Assembly: GCA_029259875.1 (NCBI GenBank) | Contig: JAJDEK010000159.1 | Span: forward strand, 1-14,870 | Source of the DNA: Planctomycetaceae bacterium | GTDB taxonomy: Bacteria; Planctomycetota; Planctomycetia; Planctomycetales; Planctomycetaceae | Direction of reading: 5' to 3' | Length of the DNA stretch: 14,870 nucleotides | Shown here: positions 1 to 7,762 of the stretch, piece after piece | How the letters are laid out: the number at the start of each line of letters is the position of its first letter | How positions within the stretch are numbered: position 1 is the stretch's first letter | The notes under the pieces: generated by a model | What the model saw: the letters and a program-made list of their open reading frames with translations, nothing else | Database searches by the model: none | What the model was told of the DNA's origin: nothing | Translations under genes and position numbers: made by a program

Positions 1-34
1 CTGCGACAATCTGCCGAGGCGTTAACTCTTGCAC
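1..34 (-). CDS. hslU: HslU ATPase subunit of HslUV protease, N-terminal fragment
   Basis: Only the first 11 codons lie in the window. They start at a GTG (32-34) and read (M)[10 protein letters not shown], which matches the conserved HslU N-terminus (xxLTPRQIVxxLDxxIVGQ). HslU is the AAA+ unfoldase that feeds substrates into the HslV peptidase. The start is supported by a perfect GGAGGA six bases upstream, inside hslV. The gene overlaps the last 13 bases of hslV, so the pair is very likely translationally coupled. The identification rests on a short but highly characteristic motif plus the hslV neighbour. The rest of the gene continues beyond the left edge. Confidence 0.9.
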   Translation of the reverse strand, partial: MQELTPRQIVA

Positions 35-582
35 GGAAGTTCCTCCACGATGATATTATTATTCGTATAGATATCAATTTCTGATGCGATACCCAAAGAC
101 GTTTTTACAATTTCTGCAGCCGACAATTGAGAATGTCCTACGAGCGCTCTCGCAGCAGCGGTAGCGTAATTCCCACCGGAACCGATGCCAATAACGCCAT
201 CAGAGGGAACGACGACGTCTCCCTGTCCAGTAATGAGCAAGCTATGCTCCTCATTGACAACAATGATCAGTGCTTCCAGTTTTCGTAATACGCGATCAGT
301 GCGCCAGTCACGTGCCAGCTCTGTCGCCGCGCGTGGCATATTTCCCGGATAGTCCTTGGCTTTGATTTCGAACCGTTCTAATAAAGCGAAGGCGTCTGCC
401 GTTGATCCCGCAAATCCACAAATAACTTGACCATCAAGAATTTTGCGAATCTTACGTGTATCACCTTTCATAACGGTATCGCCATGTGTCACTTGTCCAT
501 CGCCGCCGATGGCAACATGACCTTTGTGACGGACTGTTAAAATCGTCGTGGAACGCCATTTTTTTTTCTGTTTTGAACTCAT
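22..582 (-). CDS. hslV: ATP-dependent protease proteolytic subunit HslV
   Basis: HslV is the N-terminal-threonine peptidase of the cytoplasmic HslUV complex, a proteasome beta-type fold that works as two stacked hexamers with HslU. From the ATG at 582 the protein has 186 residues. Residues 12-13 are the Thr-Thr of the mature N-terminus ([10 protein letters not shown]), preceded by an 11-residue basic propeptide, so processing before Thr12 is expected. Catalytic partners are present at the family positions: Asp in GDGQV (mature 17) and Lys in MKGDTRK (mature 33). [21 protein letters not shown] and a C-terminal EEL are also family hallmarks. In-frame ATG 598-600 and GTG 634-636 would lengthen the propeptide to 17 or 29 residues. 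No start has a Shine-Dalgarno sequence, and I chose 582 because the length fits family propeptides. It overlaps hslU downstream. Confidence 0.95.
   Translation of the reverse strand: MSSKQKKKWRSTTILTVRHKGHVAIGGDGQVTHGDTVMKGDTRKIRKILDGQVICGFAGSTADAFALLERFEIKAKDYPGNMPRAATELARDWRTDRVLRKLEALIIVVNEEHSLLITGQGDVVVPSDGVIGIGSGGNYATAAARALVGHSQLSAAEIVKTSLGIASEIDIYTNNNIIVEELPCKS
41..46 (-). promoter_or_regulatory. Ribosome binding site of hslU within hslV
   Basis: The minus strand reads GGAGGA, then six bases, then GTG. This near-perfect Shine-Dalgarno sequence lies inside the last codons of hslV and fixes the GTG at 32-34 as the hslU start. No in-frame ATG lies nearby. Confidence 0.85.
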
Positions 583-668
583 AACTATTTGATATTTCAT
601 AAATAAATACTGATACAAAGCCTGACATACTGCCACGCAGAGACACCATAGAACAGAGCCTCAGCACA

Positions 669-701
669 TGCAAGCTCACTGAGCCTGAATCATAGCTTGC
701 A
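669..701 (-). promoter_or_regulatory. Inverted repeat in the hslV upstream region
   Basis: TGCAAGCT (669-676) and AGCTTGCA (694-701) form a perfect 8-bp inverted repeat with a 17-base loop. It lies about 90-120 bases before the hslV start. Within it, GCTCACTGAGC (674-684) is a second, overlapping palindrome. This could be a hairpin in the hslV leader RNA or a repressor site. It does not match the CIRCE heat-shock element, and there is no T tract for a terminator. The rest of 637-832 shows nothing I can support, and no clear promoter was found. Confidence 0.35.
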
Positions 702-832
702 GGTATTGCGTTTTTCAATCTCGGCAGACCCACTCCTCTTTTATTTGACTCAATGCGCATGTGATCATTTTTTCCATACTTTCAAAGCTAATTGTGTAAC
801 GGAATTTGACCATTGACGGTTCACTGCGCATC

Positions 833-862
833 AAAAAACCCTCAATTATTACAAAAGAGGGT
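833..862 (-). terminator. Rho-independent terminator after the DUF1501 gene
   Basis: On the minus strand ACCCTC (862-857) pairs with GAGGGT (843-838) across a 13-base AT-rich loop. It is followed at once by a run of five T residues (837-833). It sits 39 bases past the stop of the DUF1501 gene, so it probably ends the PSCyt/DUF1501 transcript and insulates hslV. Confidence 0.8.
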
Positions 863-900
863 CTTGATTTTGAATACTTCAACGTCACACGAGAGGAGAA

Positions 901-2319
901 TCAGGCAAGAATGCCGTGTGCTACATGACCGGCGACATCAGTGAGTCGGAAGTCTCGTCCTGCATAACGATATGTCAGCTTCTCATGATTCATTCCCAGC
1001 AGATGAAGCAGAGTGGCATGGAAGTCATGAATGTGCATTTTATCTTTGGTCGCGTAGTAACCAAATTCATCTGTGGCGCCATATTGAATACCAGATTTCA
1101 CTCCGCCCCCCGCCAGCCACATGGTAAATCCTTCGGGATTATGATCACGACCATTTTTCCCTTGTGCCGTTGGGGTTCGACCAAATTCTCCACCCCAGAC
1201 GACCAAAGTATCTTTCAATAAACCGCGCTGTTTCAAATCCTTGAGCAAACCCGCAATTGGTTTATCGACTTCTTTTGCATTTTTCCCATGCCCTTTCAGT
1301 AAATCGCCATGCTGATCCCACTGCACTTTCTGATCACTGTGCGATACCTGAATGAAGCGAACACCCCGTTCCGCAAAGCGGCGCGCCATCAAACACTGAC
1401 GACCAAAGTCGGCCGTCTTCTCTTCATCCAGGCCGTACATCTTGCGTGTGGCTTCAGTTTCTCCTGAGATGTCCTGCACTTGAGGAACTTCTTCCTGCAT
1501 GCGGAACGCTAATTCGAAGGAACCAATCCGATCTTCCAAAACCTGATTCGGCCCGGTCTGCTGCTGATGCTGACGGTTCAAATCATTTAGAAAATCAAGC
1601 TGTTTGCGTTGCACCTTACGAGAAAGAAAACCATTTTTGATATATTCAATCTGCGCCTGTTCGGCAGCCACGGCTGCATTCCCCAAAGGCGTTCCCTGAT
1701 AAGGGGCTGGTAAAAAAGCAGAGCTCCAATTCTTGACACCACCATGTGCCAAGGTAGGACAAATTGTGATGAAACCCGGTAGATTTTGGTTTTCGGTTCC
1801 CAGACCATAAGTCACCCAGGACCCTATACTGGGACGCACAAAGGCATCGCTACCGGTATGGAGTTTGAGTAGGGCTCCCCCATGCGCGGCGTTGGTTCCA
1901 TGGAGCGAGTTGATAATGCAAAGATCGTCGACACACTCGGCAACATTCGGAAACAATTCACTCACATGAATTCCGCTCTCGCCGTACTGCTTAAATTTCC
2001 AAGGCGATTTCAATAAGTTTCCGGTCGGTGCAAACTGCACGCGTGGTTTATCAAAGGGCAGAGGCTTCCCATCGTACTTTTGAAGTTGAGGCTTATAGTC
2101 AAACGTGTCCATGTGAGACGGCCCTCCCTTCATGAACAGGAAGATTACCCGTTTGGCCCGTGGTGTAAAATGAGGTTCCTTGGGGGCCAGCGGATCTTTT
2201 GTGGAAGCCGCCTGTGTTTCATCATTTAACATCGATAATAAGGCAAGATTCCCAAAGCCCACTGCTGATTTTTTTAACAGTTCGCGTCGGGAATAAAGTG
2301 CATGGGGTAGCATACTCAT
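901..2319 (-). CDS. DUF1501 family Tat-exported protein
   Basis: This is a 472-residue member of the DUF1501 family, which has an alkaline-phosphatase/sulfatase-like fold but no firmly established reaction. The N-terminus carries a twin-arginine signal (SRREL at 10-14 followed by a small hydrophobic stretch to about 30), so export in folded form is expected. Family motifs are visible: [19 protein letters not shown] (about 56-74), DLCIINSLH (132-140), WGGEFGRTP (375-383), GRDHNP (390-395) and [12 protein letters not shown] (431-442). It lies 72 bases downstream of the PSCyt1/DUF1549/DUF1553 gene on the same strand, the standard planctomycete pairing, and is followed by a terminator. The ATG at 2317-2319 has no strong Shine-Dalgarno sequence; an ATG two codons later is possible. 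A role in breaking down or taking up large substrates has been proposed for such pairs but is not shown by sequence. Confidence 0.93.
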   Translation of the reverse strand: MSMLPHALYSRRELLKKSAVGFGNLALLSMLNDETQAASTKDPLAPKEPHFTPRAKRVIFLFMKGGPSHMDTFDYKPQLQKYDGKPLPFDKPRVQFAPTGNLLKSPWKFKQYGESGIHVSELFPNVAECVDDLCIINSLHGTNAAHGGALLKLHTGSDAFVRPSIGSWVTYGLGTENQNLPGFITICPTLAHGGVKNWSSAFLPAPYQGTPLGNAAVAAEQAQIEYIKNGFLSRKVQRKQLDFLNDLNRQHQQQTGPNQVLEDRIGSFELAFRMQEEVPQVQDISGETEATRKMYGLDEEKTADFGRQCLMARRFAERGVRFIQVSHSDQKVQWDQHGDLLKGHGKNAKEVDKPIAGLLKDLKQRGLLKDTLVVWGGEFGRTPTAQGKNGRDHNPEGFTMWLAGGGVKSGIQYGATDEFGYYATKDKMHIHDFHATLLHLLGMNHEKLTYRYAGRDFRLTDVAGHVAHGILA

Positions 2320-2391
2320 GGTAGGTCTCAGTTGATATTAATTGACAGTCGGATAGCGGCTTTAAATATTAACACGTGTATCTCAAACAAA

Positions 2392-4893
2392 TTACTTGAG
2401 ATAGATAAACTCACTCGATGCAAAAAATGACTGACAGAACACCTGCCAGGCACGATTAATGCGTTTCTCTGAATCAGCTTCTTCTGATTGTAAATCCTTT
2501 TCCATTTCATCCAGAAATTGCAGTGATCTGCTGACTTCCATTTCTGATGGCGAACGCCCATACGATTTTAAAAAGAGCTGTTGAATCTTTTGTTCTGGTG
2601 ATTGTGAAGTTTGAGTCAAAACAGAATCGGCCATACGTTGCGAAGCTTCTTCCACAAGATGACTATTCATGAGGAACAGAGCCTGAGGCGCGACAGTGGT
2701 GGAAGCACGGTCTCCATTCAGCACGCTGGCGTCCGAGTAATCAAACAGCATGAACATTCCAAACAAATGATTACGAATGACAGGCAGATAAATCGACCGC
2801 CTGTTAAAATCATAAGTCACACCATCCTTCGATTCATGATTGAAGACAAACTCACGGTTATTCACGTTGAGTAAGGAGCCACCCATTTTCAAATCGAGTC
2901 CCCCACTCACTTGCAGAATCGAATCCCGAATGGATTCCGCGTCCAAACGACGTAGATCGGCTCGCCACATCAAATTATTATCAGGATCAATGGTGGCTGC
3001 TTGTTCGCTCCATTCGTTGCTCATCTGCCAGGTATTGGAGAGCAAAATCATGCGATGTAATTTTTTGATCGACCACCCCTGCTCCATCAAGTTAGCTGCC
3101 ATCCAATCTAACAAAGGTTGGTTGGTCGGCTTCGCTCCCAGTTTTCCAAAGTTATCGGGTGTCGCTACAATCCCCTTACCAAAATGCCAGCGCCAGATAC
3201 GATTCACGATCACACGAGACGTAAGGGGATGCTCTCGATTCACGAGCCATTCTGAGAATTTCAGTCGACCACTTTTTTCCTTTGGAAACGGTTCTGTTGT
3301 CTGCTGGCTCATAACTACGGGAACATGACGTGGAACTGTTTCACCCAATGTTAAATGGCTGCCTCGAATATGAATGGGAATATCAACAATTTCTCGTTCA
3401 GCCGCACCCAATGCAGTAGGAAGTTCGGGACGTTCTTTTTTCAGTGCAGCGACTTTGTCTCTCAATACTTTTAATTGTTTCTGAGCTGCCTTGGAATAAG
3501 AAGGTTCTGGCTTCGCGGGGAGTTTGAAATCCTTCCCCCCTGTTTTCTGAAGCCGTTCGTTTTCGGATTTGATCAAGGCAGCAAGCTTGTCATTCTCATA
3601 TTTGATCTTCCGATCCCACAGAGCTTGCACTTTAAGCTCTGCTTCGGTTGCAATTGAGTTCTCATGCCAGCGCGCGACCTTCTTGTAATGCTCCATGATT
3701 TTGGTGCTTTTCAAGATCCCTGCTAAACCATAATAGTCATGGGCTAAAATTGGGTCGAATTTATGGTCATGGCAGCGGGCACAGCCCAACGTCAGCCCCA
3801 TCAGAGAAACACCGATGGTGTTGATCTGCTCATCAATAATATCCATCTCCATTTTGGTTTCATCGACTTCTGCCAGAACTTTTGGACCTAAAGACAAGAA
3901 CCCCGTCGCGATCAAACGCTCATTGCGCACGGTAAGATCTTGAGTTGGTTCCAGTAGATCTCCTGCCAATTGTTCTTTGAGAAATTGATCATAAGGTTTA
4001 TCGTTATTCAATGCATTGACCACATAATCACGATACTTCCAGGCGGTCCCGTAAGCCACGTTCTCATCAAGACCATTTGAGTCGGCGTAACGTGCGACAT
4101 CCAACCAGTGGCGGGCCCAGTGTTCGCCGTAATGTGGAGAATCTAACAGTCGGTCGACCACTTTTTCGAATGCCTGAGGTGAAGTATCATTCAAAAAATC
4201 ATTAATCTCCTGCAACGTTGGAGGCAATCCCGTTAAGTCAAATGTCGTACGACGGATCAGCGTGCGTTTGTCAGCCGCTTTGGCAGGAGTGAGCTTCGCT
4301 TGTTCGAGTTTGGATAAAACAAATTTGTCTATTGGATTTTTGACCCAGGAACTATTTTTGACTTTTGGCAATGCTGGTTTTTTCACAGATTGAAATGACC
4401 AGAATTCCCTCTCTTTCTCTAAATCAAGCTTTCCTTTTTCATTCGCAGCTCTGAGTAAACTCAAGTCGGCATTGGGATAAGGCGCTCCCATTTTGACCCA
4501 ATTGGTTAGGTCTTTGACTTCCTGTTTGCTCAGTTTGTCGTCTGGGGGCATTTGTAAATCGGGAGACTGATACTTGACTGCCGTGATCAATAAGCTTTGT
4601 TCCGGCTTGCCTGGAACAATTAGCGAACCTGCTTTGCCCCCTTTGGCGATTCCTTGAAAAGAATCCATCCGTAATCCAGATTCCTGCTCATCCGGACCAT
4701 GGCAGTCGTAACAATGCTTGACAAACAATGGTCGGATCTTGGATTCAAAAAACTGAATTTGCTGCTGAGTCGGTTGCTTCTCGGCTGCTGAAAGACTGGA
4801 AGTACTCAACACAACAAAAGCTATCAACAATCCTGAGAGGAATTGTTTTCCGAATGAAAAGAATTGAGTTCGAATTCTAGTGTGCATCGTCAT
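2392..4893 (-). CDS. PSCyt1/DUF1549/DUF1553 domain-containing secreted cytochrome-like protein
   Basis: This planctomycete protein has about 833 residues from the ATG at 4891-4893. A Sec-type signal peptide (hydrophobic GLLIAFVVLS, then Ala-rich LSAAE) ends near residue 37. The PSCyt1 domain has a c-type heme motif CYDCH (61-65) with a possible Met ligand in LQMPPDDKL near 115. DUF1549 covers about 184-391 and ends in a second CxxCH (CARCHDHKFDP, from 371). A charged, helical, probably coiled stretch spans about 409-494. DUF1553 covers about 544-809 (SRVIVNRIWRWHFG, GWSIKKLHRMI), and the protein ends in the typical WQVFCQSFFASSEF. No inserted LamG-like domain is seen, so this is a compact form. 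Upstream in-frame starts exist at 4956 and 4908. The 4893 start is favoured by a nearby GGAA and by signal-peptide length. The partner DUF1501 gene follows. Confidence 0.92.
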   Translation of the reverse strand: MTMHTRIRTQFFSFGKQFLSGLLIAFVVLSTSSLSAAEKQPTQQQIQFFESKIRPLFVKHCYDCHGPDEQESGLRMDSFQGIAKGGKAGSLIVPGKPEQSLLITAVKYQSPDLQMPPDDKLSKQEVKDLTNWVKMGAPYPNADLSLLRAANEKGKLDLEKEREFWSFQSVKKPALPKVKNSSWVKNPIDKFVLSKLEQAKLTPAKAADKRTLIRRTTFDLTGLPPTLQEINDFLNDTSPQAFEKVVDRLLDSPHYGEHWARHWLDVARYADSNGLDENVAYGTAWKYRDYVVNALNNDKPYDQFLKEQLAGDLLEPTQDLTVRNERLIATGFLSLGPKVLAEVDETKMEMDIIDEQINTIGVSLMGLTLGCARCHDHKFDPILAHDYYGLAGILKSTKIMEHYKKVARWHENSIATEAELKVQALWDRKIKYENDKLAALIKSENERLQKTGGKDFKLPAKPEPSYSKAAQKQLKVLRDKVAALKKERPELPTALGAAEREIVDIPIHIRGSHLTLGETVPRHVPVVMSQQTTEPFPKEKSGRLKFSEWLVNREHPLTSRVIVNRIWRWHFGKGIVATPDNFGKLGAKPTNQPLLDWMAANLMEQGWSIKKLHRMILLSNTWQMSNEWSEQAATIDPDNNLMWRADLRRLDAESIRDSILQVSGGLDLKMGGSLLNVNNREFVFNHESKDGVTYDFNRRSIYLPVIRNHLFGMFMLFDYSDASVLNGDRASTTVAPQALFLMNSHLVEEASQRMADSVLTQTSQSPEQKIQQLFLKSYGRSPSEMEVSRSLQFLDEMEKDLQSEEADSEKRINRAWQVFCQSFFASSEFIYLK

Positions 4894-4980
4894 TATTATT
4901 TCCAGCATTATACAGGTAGGAACTACAGGTTTCCTGAATGAGCGTTCGCCTCTCAAACAGCAATCTGTGGCTTATGCGTG

Positions 4981-5027
4981 AAGGTAAGAATTTGGATAAT
5001 GAGCTTTTGCTTACCTTAGTTATTATA
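4981..5027 (-). promoter_or_regulatory. Candidate promoter and leader hairpin of the PSCyt/DUF1501 pair
   Basis: The minus strand carries a perfect TATAAT at 5027-5022. Just downstream is an 8-bp perfect inverted repeat, AAGGTAAG (4981-4988) and CTTACCTT (5010-5017), with a 21-base spacer. If the -10 box is real, transcription would start near the outer edge of the repeat, so the repeat would be a 5' hairpin or an operator. No good -35 is seen at 16-18 bases (TGATTT at 16 is the best), which keeps confidence moderate. Confidence 0.4.
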
Positions 5028-5040
5028 TTTCCAATTACAG

Positions 5041-5060
5041 CAAAAATCAGCAAAAATCAG
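5041..5060. repeat. 10-bp tandem repeat
   Basis: CAAAAATCAG occurs twice in tandem, with a partial third copy (CAG at 5038-5040). It lies just upstream of the candidate -10 box of the PSCyt gene. The A/T-rich, helically phased unit (one turn) could bend DNA or bind a regulator, or be chance. Confidence 0.5.
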
Positions 5061-5087
5061 TCGCTCCCAACAAAACTATTTCAGATC

Positions 5088-5108
5088 GGTTGTTCGTTTC
5101 ATACAACC
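5088..5108 (-). terminator. Weak hairpin after the aminotransferase gene
   Basis: GGTTGT (5088-5093) and ACAACC (5103-5108) form a 6-bp stem with a 9-base loop, three bases past the aminotransferase stop. There is no immediate T tract on the minus strand, so at best this is a weak or factor-assisted terminator. Confidence 0.3.
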
Positions 5109-5110
5109 TT

Positions 5111-6253
5111 CTAAGTCCCTACAAAACTTTTTGACAGTGAATGTTTCAATTCCCGCAAAAACGTTTCTACATCGTCCAGTGTGTTGTATCCATGCAAGGC
5201 AACACGAATCCTGCCTGCGTGATACATGGGATGGATTTGTTTACTATGCAAGTGTTGATAAATTCTCTCGGCCTCAGGATGCCGAAATGCGATGATTCCC
5301 GCCAGGTTTTCCGTACTCCGTGGAGAGATGAATTCCACTGGCAACTCCGCCAACCCTGCCAGACAAGCTTCCACGAGTGGCTCAGTTGCCTGATTAATTT
5401 TTTCAACGCCTACTTCAGATATGTAGTCCAAAGCTGCCCGGATTGCATAAACGGCGGGATAGTTGGGCATTCCCACTGTAAAGCTTGCGGCTCCTGACTG
5501 GCTTTCTGCTTTTTCAAAACGCTGATCTCCAAACGCGTCTTTCAAATTGAACCACCCCCCCGCGGGAACAGTCCATTCATTTGCACGCGATGAAGGCACA
5601 CCAACAAGCCCGCCGCCATGGGAAGCCAGAATCCATTTGTGCGTACTACTAATCACCAAATCGATGTCTTCCAAATCGAGAGGAATTCGTCCCAATGCTT
5701 GAGTAACGTCTAAGGCAATCAAAGCGGAAGAATACTGGCGAATCGTCTGAATTACTTCTTTCAATGGAATTTTAAATCCATTGAAAAAGCTGACTAGTGA
5801 GATACTCACCACACGTGTTTTGTCATTTAATAGCGATTGCAGGTCTTCCAGTCGTAATTCCCAATCGCGGGCTTCCCAGATTTTCACAGTCGCGGGGCAA
5901 CTCTGTTGTAATCCGAATGTATAACTGGCGGGAAAGTCTAAATCGCTCACGATGATTTCATCGCCAGCTTTCAATTGCAATGCCTGATATGCCAGATTAA
6001 ACGCTTCGGAACTGCAGGAACAAATACTGACTTCATCGGAACTCAGACCATACATCTGGGAAACTAATTTTTTCGCTGCCTCCCATTGTGCTTCATGTAG
6101 GACTCGGCCATCCATGCCCAGTTCTTTGTCTCGAAAGTACTGCTGGAACGCTTCACCGACTGCTAAAGGAGGAATCCCTTCAGCGGCGGAATTTAAATAA
6201 ACCCGCTCCCGTAGACTGGGAAAATCATGATGTCGAGCTTGTTGATCCAGCAT
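5111..6253 (-). CDS. Aminotransferase class V-fold PLP-dependent enzyme
   Basis: This is a 380-residue fold-type I PLP enzyme of the class V family, which includes cysteine desulfurases, isopenicillin-N epimerase-like enzymes and serine-glyoxylate aminotransferases. The Schiff-base lysine is in SSTHKWI (Lys206) and the Asp binding the pyridine nitrogen is in ALDVTQALG (Asp182). YLNSAAEGIPP near the N-terminus and SGAASFTVG near 253-261 also fit the family. The ATG at 6251-6253 is preceded by GGAG five bases upstream. A TTG at 6287-6289 overlapping the iclR stop would add 12 residues but has no such site. The gene follows iclR by 32 bases and is probably co-transcribed with it. Substrate cannot be read from sequence. 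A Cys-X-Cys near residue 78-80 (ICSCSSEAF) does not match the usual mobile-loop cysteine of desulfurases, so I would not call it a cysteine desulfurase. Confidence 0.9.
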   Translation of the reverse strand: MLDQQARHHDFPSLRERVYLNSAAEGIPPLAVGEAFQQYFRDKELGMDGRVLHEAQWEAAKKLVSQMYGLSSDEVSICSCSSEAFNLAYQALQLKAGDEIIVSDLDFPASYTFGLQQSCPATVKIWEARDWELRLEDLQSLLNDKTRVVSISLVSFFNGFKIPLKEVIQTIRQYSSALIALDVTQALGRIPLDLEDIDLVISSTHKWILASHGGGLVGVPSSRANEWTVPAGGWFNLKDAFGDQRFEKAESQSGAASFTVGMPNYPAVYAIRAALDYISEVGVEKINQATEPLVEACLAGLAELPVEFISPRSTENLAGIIAFRHPEAERIYQHLHSKQIHPMYHAGRIRVALHGYNTLDDVETFLRELKHSLSKSFVGT

Positions 6254-6285
6254 GTAGACTCCGTTTATTTGCTTACCCGCTTGAT

Positions 6286-7095
6286 TCAATGAACACTGTG
6301 AGTTTCAACTTCAGGCACCTTTAACATCGGTGGTCCAAACTCACTTGAGATTGATTGCGAGCAACGCAACATGGCTGAAGAAATCGTGGTGCTGTCCCGT
6401 GACTCACCGACACGTAAAATATGCGACACACATAATACCGCCAACAATCGTCCGTCTGCACCAAGAATGGGAGCTGCCGTATCCTGCACGCCCACAATCA
6501 ATGTACTTTCCATAGTTCGAAAACCAGCGTGTCGTATCGTGGCGTAGTCAGCCTCCCATTCGTTAATTTGACCGGCCGGCTGTTCAGAGTGTTCCCAGTA
6601 TTTCTGTCGATGGTCGTCTGACAGAAATGAAAGCGCCACATGCCCACTGTTACGGTCATGCAGCTTGAAACTCGCACCGATTCTTACTGCCAGAGAAACA
6701 TCAGCGTCGCAATCAACGCGTGCAATCACCAGCATCTTATTACGCACAACAATATTGAGATGGCACGATTCATTCAGTTCGTGAGTCAAAGTTTCCATAT
6801 GTGGAGTAGCCCGCGCGATCAACGCTTCCGTGCTCGCATGTTTGGCTCCTAATTCGAACAGTTTTGTACTCATACGGTAGCCTTGATTGGCATCGCGAAT
6901 TAAATACCCCTGTTCATTTAAGCAAGCCATCACTCGAAACAGCTCCTGTTTGGTCCGCCCTAAACGATCTGCAATGTCTGTTAGAGACAGTGGTTGAGAG
7001 ATTCCAGACAATAGCTCCAGAACCTCTAACCCCTTTTCAAGAGCAGGAACACGGTAGGACAGTCTCGAGTCGTTTCGTTCTAATGTTTTACTCAT
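6286..7095 (-). CDS. IclR family transcriptional regulator
   Basis: This 269-residue regulator begins at the ATG at 7093-7095. The N-terminal winged helix-turn-helix is at about 24-76 (VPALEKGLEVLELL, then LSLTDIADRLGRTKQELFRVMACLNEQGYL), typical of IclR. The C-terminal ligand-binding domain follows (MLVIARVD, GASFKLHDRNSGHVALSFL, GVQDTAAPILGADGRLLAVLCVSH). A TTG at 7129-7131 could add 12 residues, but it lies inside the -35 box of a candidate promoter, which argues for the ATG. IclR proteins often control an adjacent catabolic gene; here the neighbours downstream are the class V PLP enzyme and then the PSCyt/DUF1501 pair. The effector is unknown. Confidence 0.92.
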   Translation of the reverse strand: MSKTLERNDSRLSYRVPALEKGLEVLELLSGISQPLSLTDIADRLGRTKQELFRVMACLNEQGYLIRDANQGYRMSTKLFELGAKHASTEALIARATPHMETLTHELNESCHLNIVVRNKMLVIARVDCDADVSLAVRIGASFKLHDRNSGHVALSFLSDDHRQKYWEHSEQPAGQINEWEADYATIRHAGFRTMESTLIVGVQDTAAPILGADGRLLAVLCVSHILRVGESRDSTTISSAMLRCSQSISSEFGPPMLKVPEVETHSVH

Positions 7096-7103
7096 AAAAT
7101 ATG

Positions 7104-7131
7104 ATTTTACATATAAAACAACATCCGTCAA
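7104..7131 (-). promoter_or_regulatory. Sigma70-like promoter of iclR, possibly giving a leaderless mRNA
   Basis: On the minus strand TTGACG (7131-7126) is followed by a 16-base spacer and TAAAAT (7109-7104). Only eight bases separate the -10 box from the iclR ATG at 7095, and there is no Shine-Dalgarno sequence, so transcription would begin at or next to the start codon. Short palindromes cover the -10 box (TTTTA/TAAAA and AAAAT/ATTTT, 7096-7117) and could be an autoregulatory operator. Confidence 0.5.
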
Positions 7132-7177
7132 GCACTAATTCCCACTTTATCCTGCAATCACTAACCATATACAAAAC

Positions 7178-7209
7178 AATGCCTTAGATGTGATGACACC
7201 TAAGGCATT
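7178..7209 (-). terminator. Strong hairpin terminator at the end of the prkA operon
   Basis: AATGCCTTAG (7178-7187) and CTAAGGCATT (7200-7209) form a perfect 10-bp stem. A further GTG/CAC helix closes an ATGA tetraloop with a two-base bulge. On the minus strand the stem is followed by GTTTTGTAT, a moderate T tract. It lies about 50 bases past the stop of the last gene of the operon. A smaller hairpin, TGATCT/AGATCA (7246-7263), overlaps that stop codon. Confidence 0.7.
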
Positions 7210-7260
7210 ATGCTACGAATATCGGATGACTAAAAATGGGAGATCTGATCTTTTACCAGA

Positions 7261-7758
7261 TCAAGGTACGGTATCCACTAAATCCTCGATGAACTTTCGC
7301 AGAACTTCATGTGTGACCTGAATGTCAACTTGAGTACGACCGCTTTGTCCTTTTTGGTACTCGAAACGTTTTAAACTGAAGTGTCCATTCGAGTGCGATG
7401 AGAGAATGATTTCGTAAAATCGAGTCCCCGCTTGATTCTGATCAGGGGGAGTCGAACGAATTAAAACCTGCCCTGCATCTTCATCATATTCGAGAGGTCC
7501 TATGTTTTCTAAAAGATAGGTGACTCTCTGACACAGTTTCTGCCCCCATTCTTTCAGCTTGTCAAAGGTTGCCTGAGTTAACGACGGCACATTGACGCGC
7601 ACTTCCTTTAAAGAACAACTCATGGAATTGACCGAAGTAAAATCGATTATGACTTCGATTTTGCCTGTGGCAGCGAGAGTAATCGTGCTCGGCTGTGCGG
7701 ACTGAGATCCAGCTAACTGCTTCAGCTCATGATTTAATTGATTAATGACAGTCATCAT
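7261..7758 (-). CDS. Hypothetical protein, last gene of the prkA-yeaH-spoVR operon
   Basis: I do not recognise this 165-residue protein. It is soluble-looking, with no signal peptide or membrane segment. It begins with a short amphipathic helix (INQLNHELKQL), then alternates beta-like stretches (KIEVIIDFTSV, KEVRVNVPSL) with helices (TFDKLKEWGQKLCQRVTYLLENI) and ends with a helix (HEVLRKFIEDLVDTV). Two cysteines (MSCSL, KLCQR) are present, but no catalytic or metal motif. It starts 34 bases after the spoVR stop. It has a very strong AAGGAGG site five bases before ATG 7756-7758, with a second ATG directly after. Position and spacing indicate co-expression with the PrkA/YeaH/SpoVR module, so an accessory role or substrate is a reasonable inference, nothing more. 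Confidence 0.85.
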   Translation of the reverse strand: MMTVINQLNHELKQLAGSQSAQPSTITLAATGKIEVIIDFTSVNSMSCSLKEVRVNVPSLTQATFDKLKEWGQKLCQRVTYLLENIGPLEYDEDAGQVLIRSTPPDQNQAGTRFYEIILSSHSNGHFSLKRFEYQKGQSGRTQVDIQVTHEVLRKFIEDLVDTVP

Positions 7759-7762
7759 TCAA

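Noticed and set aside
461..760. 99-codon minus-strand open frame overlapping the hslV start
   Set aside because: It runs out of frame across the well-conserved hslV N-terminus and has no family features.
6254..6289. TTG start of the class V enzyme overlapping the iclR stop
   Set aside because: The ATG at 6253 has GGAG at proper spacing and gives an N-terminus consistent with the family; the TTG has neither.
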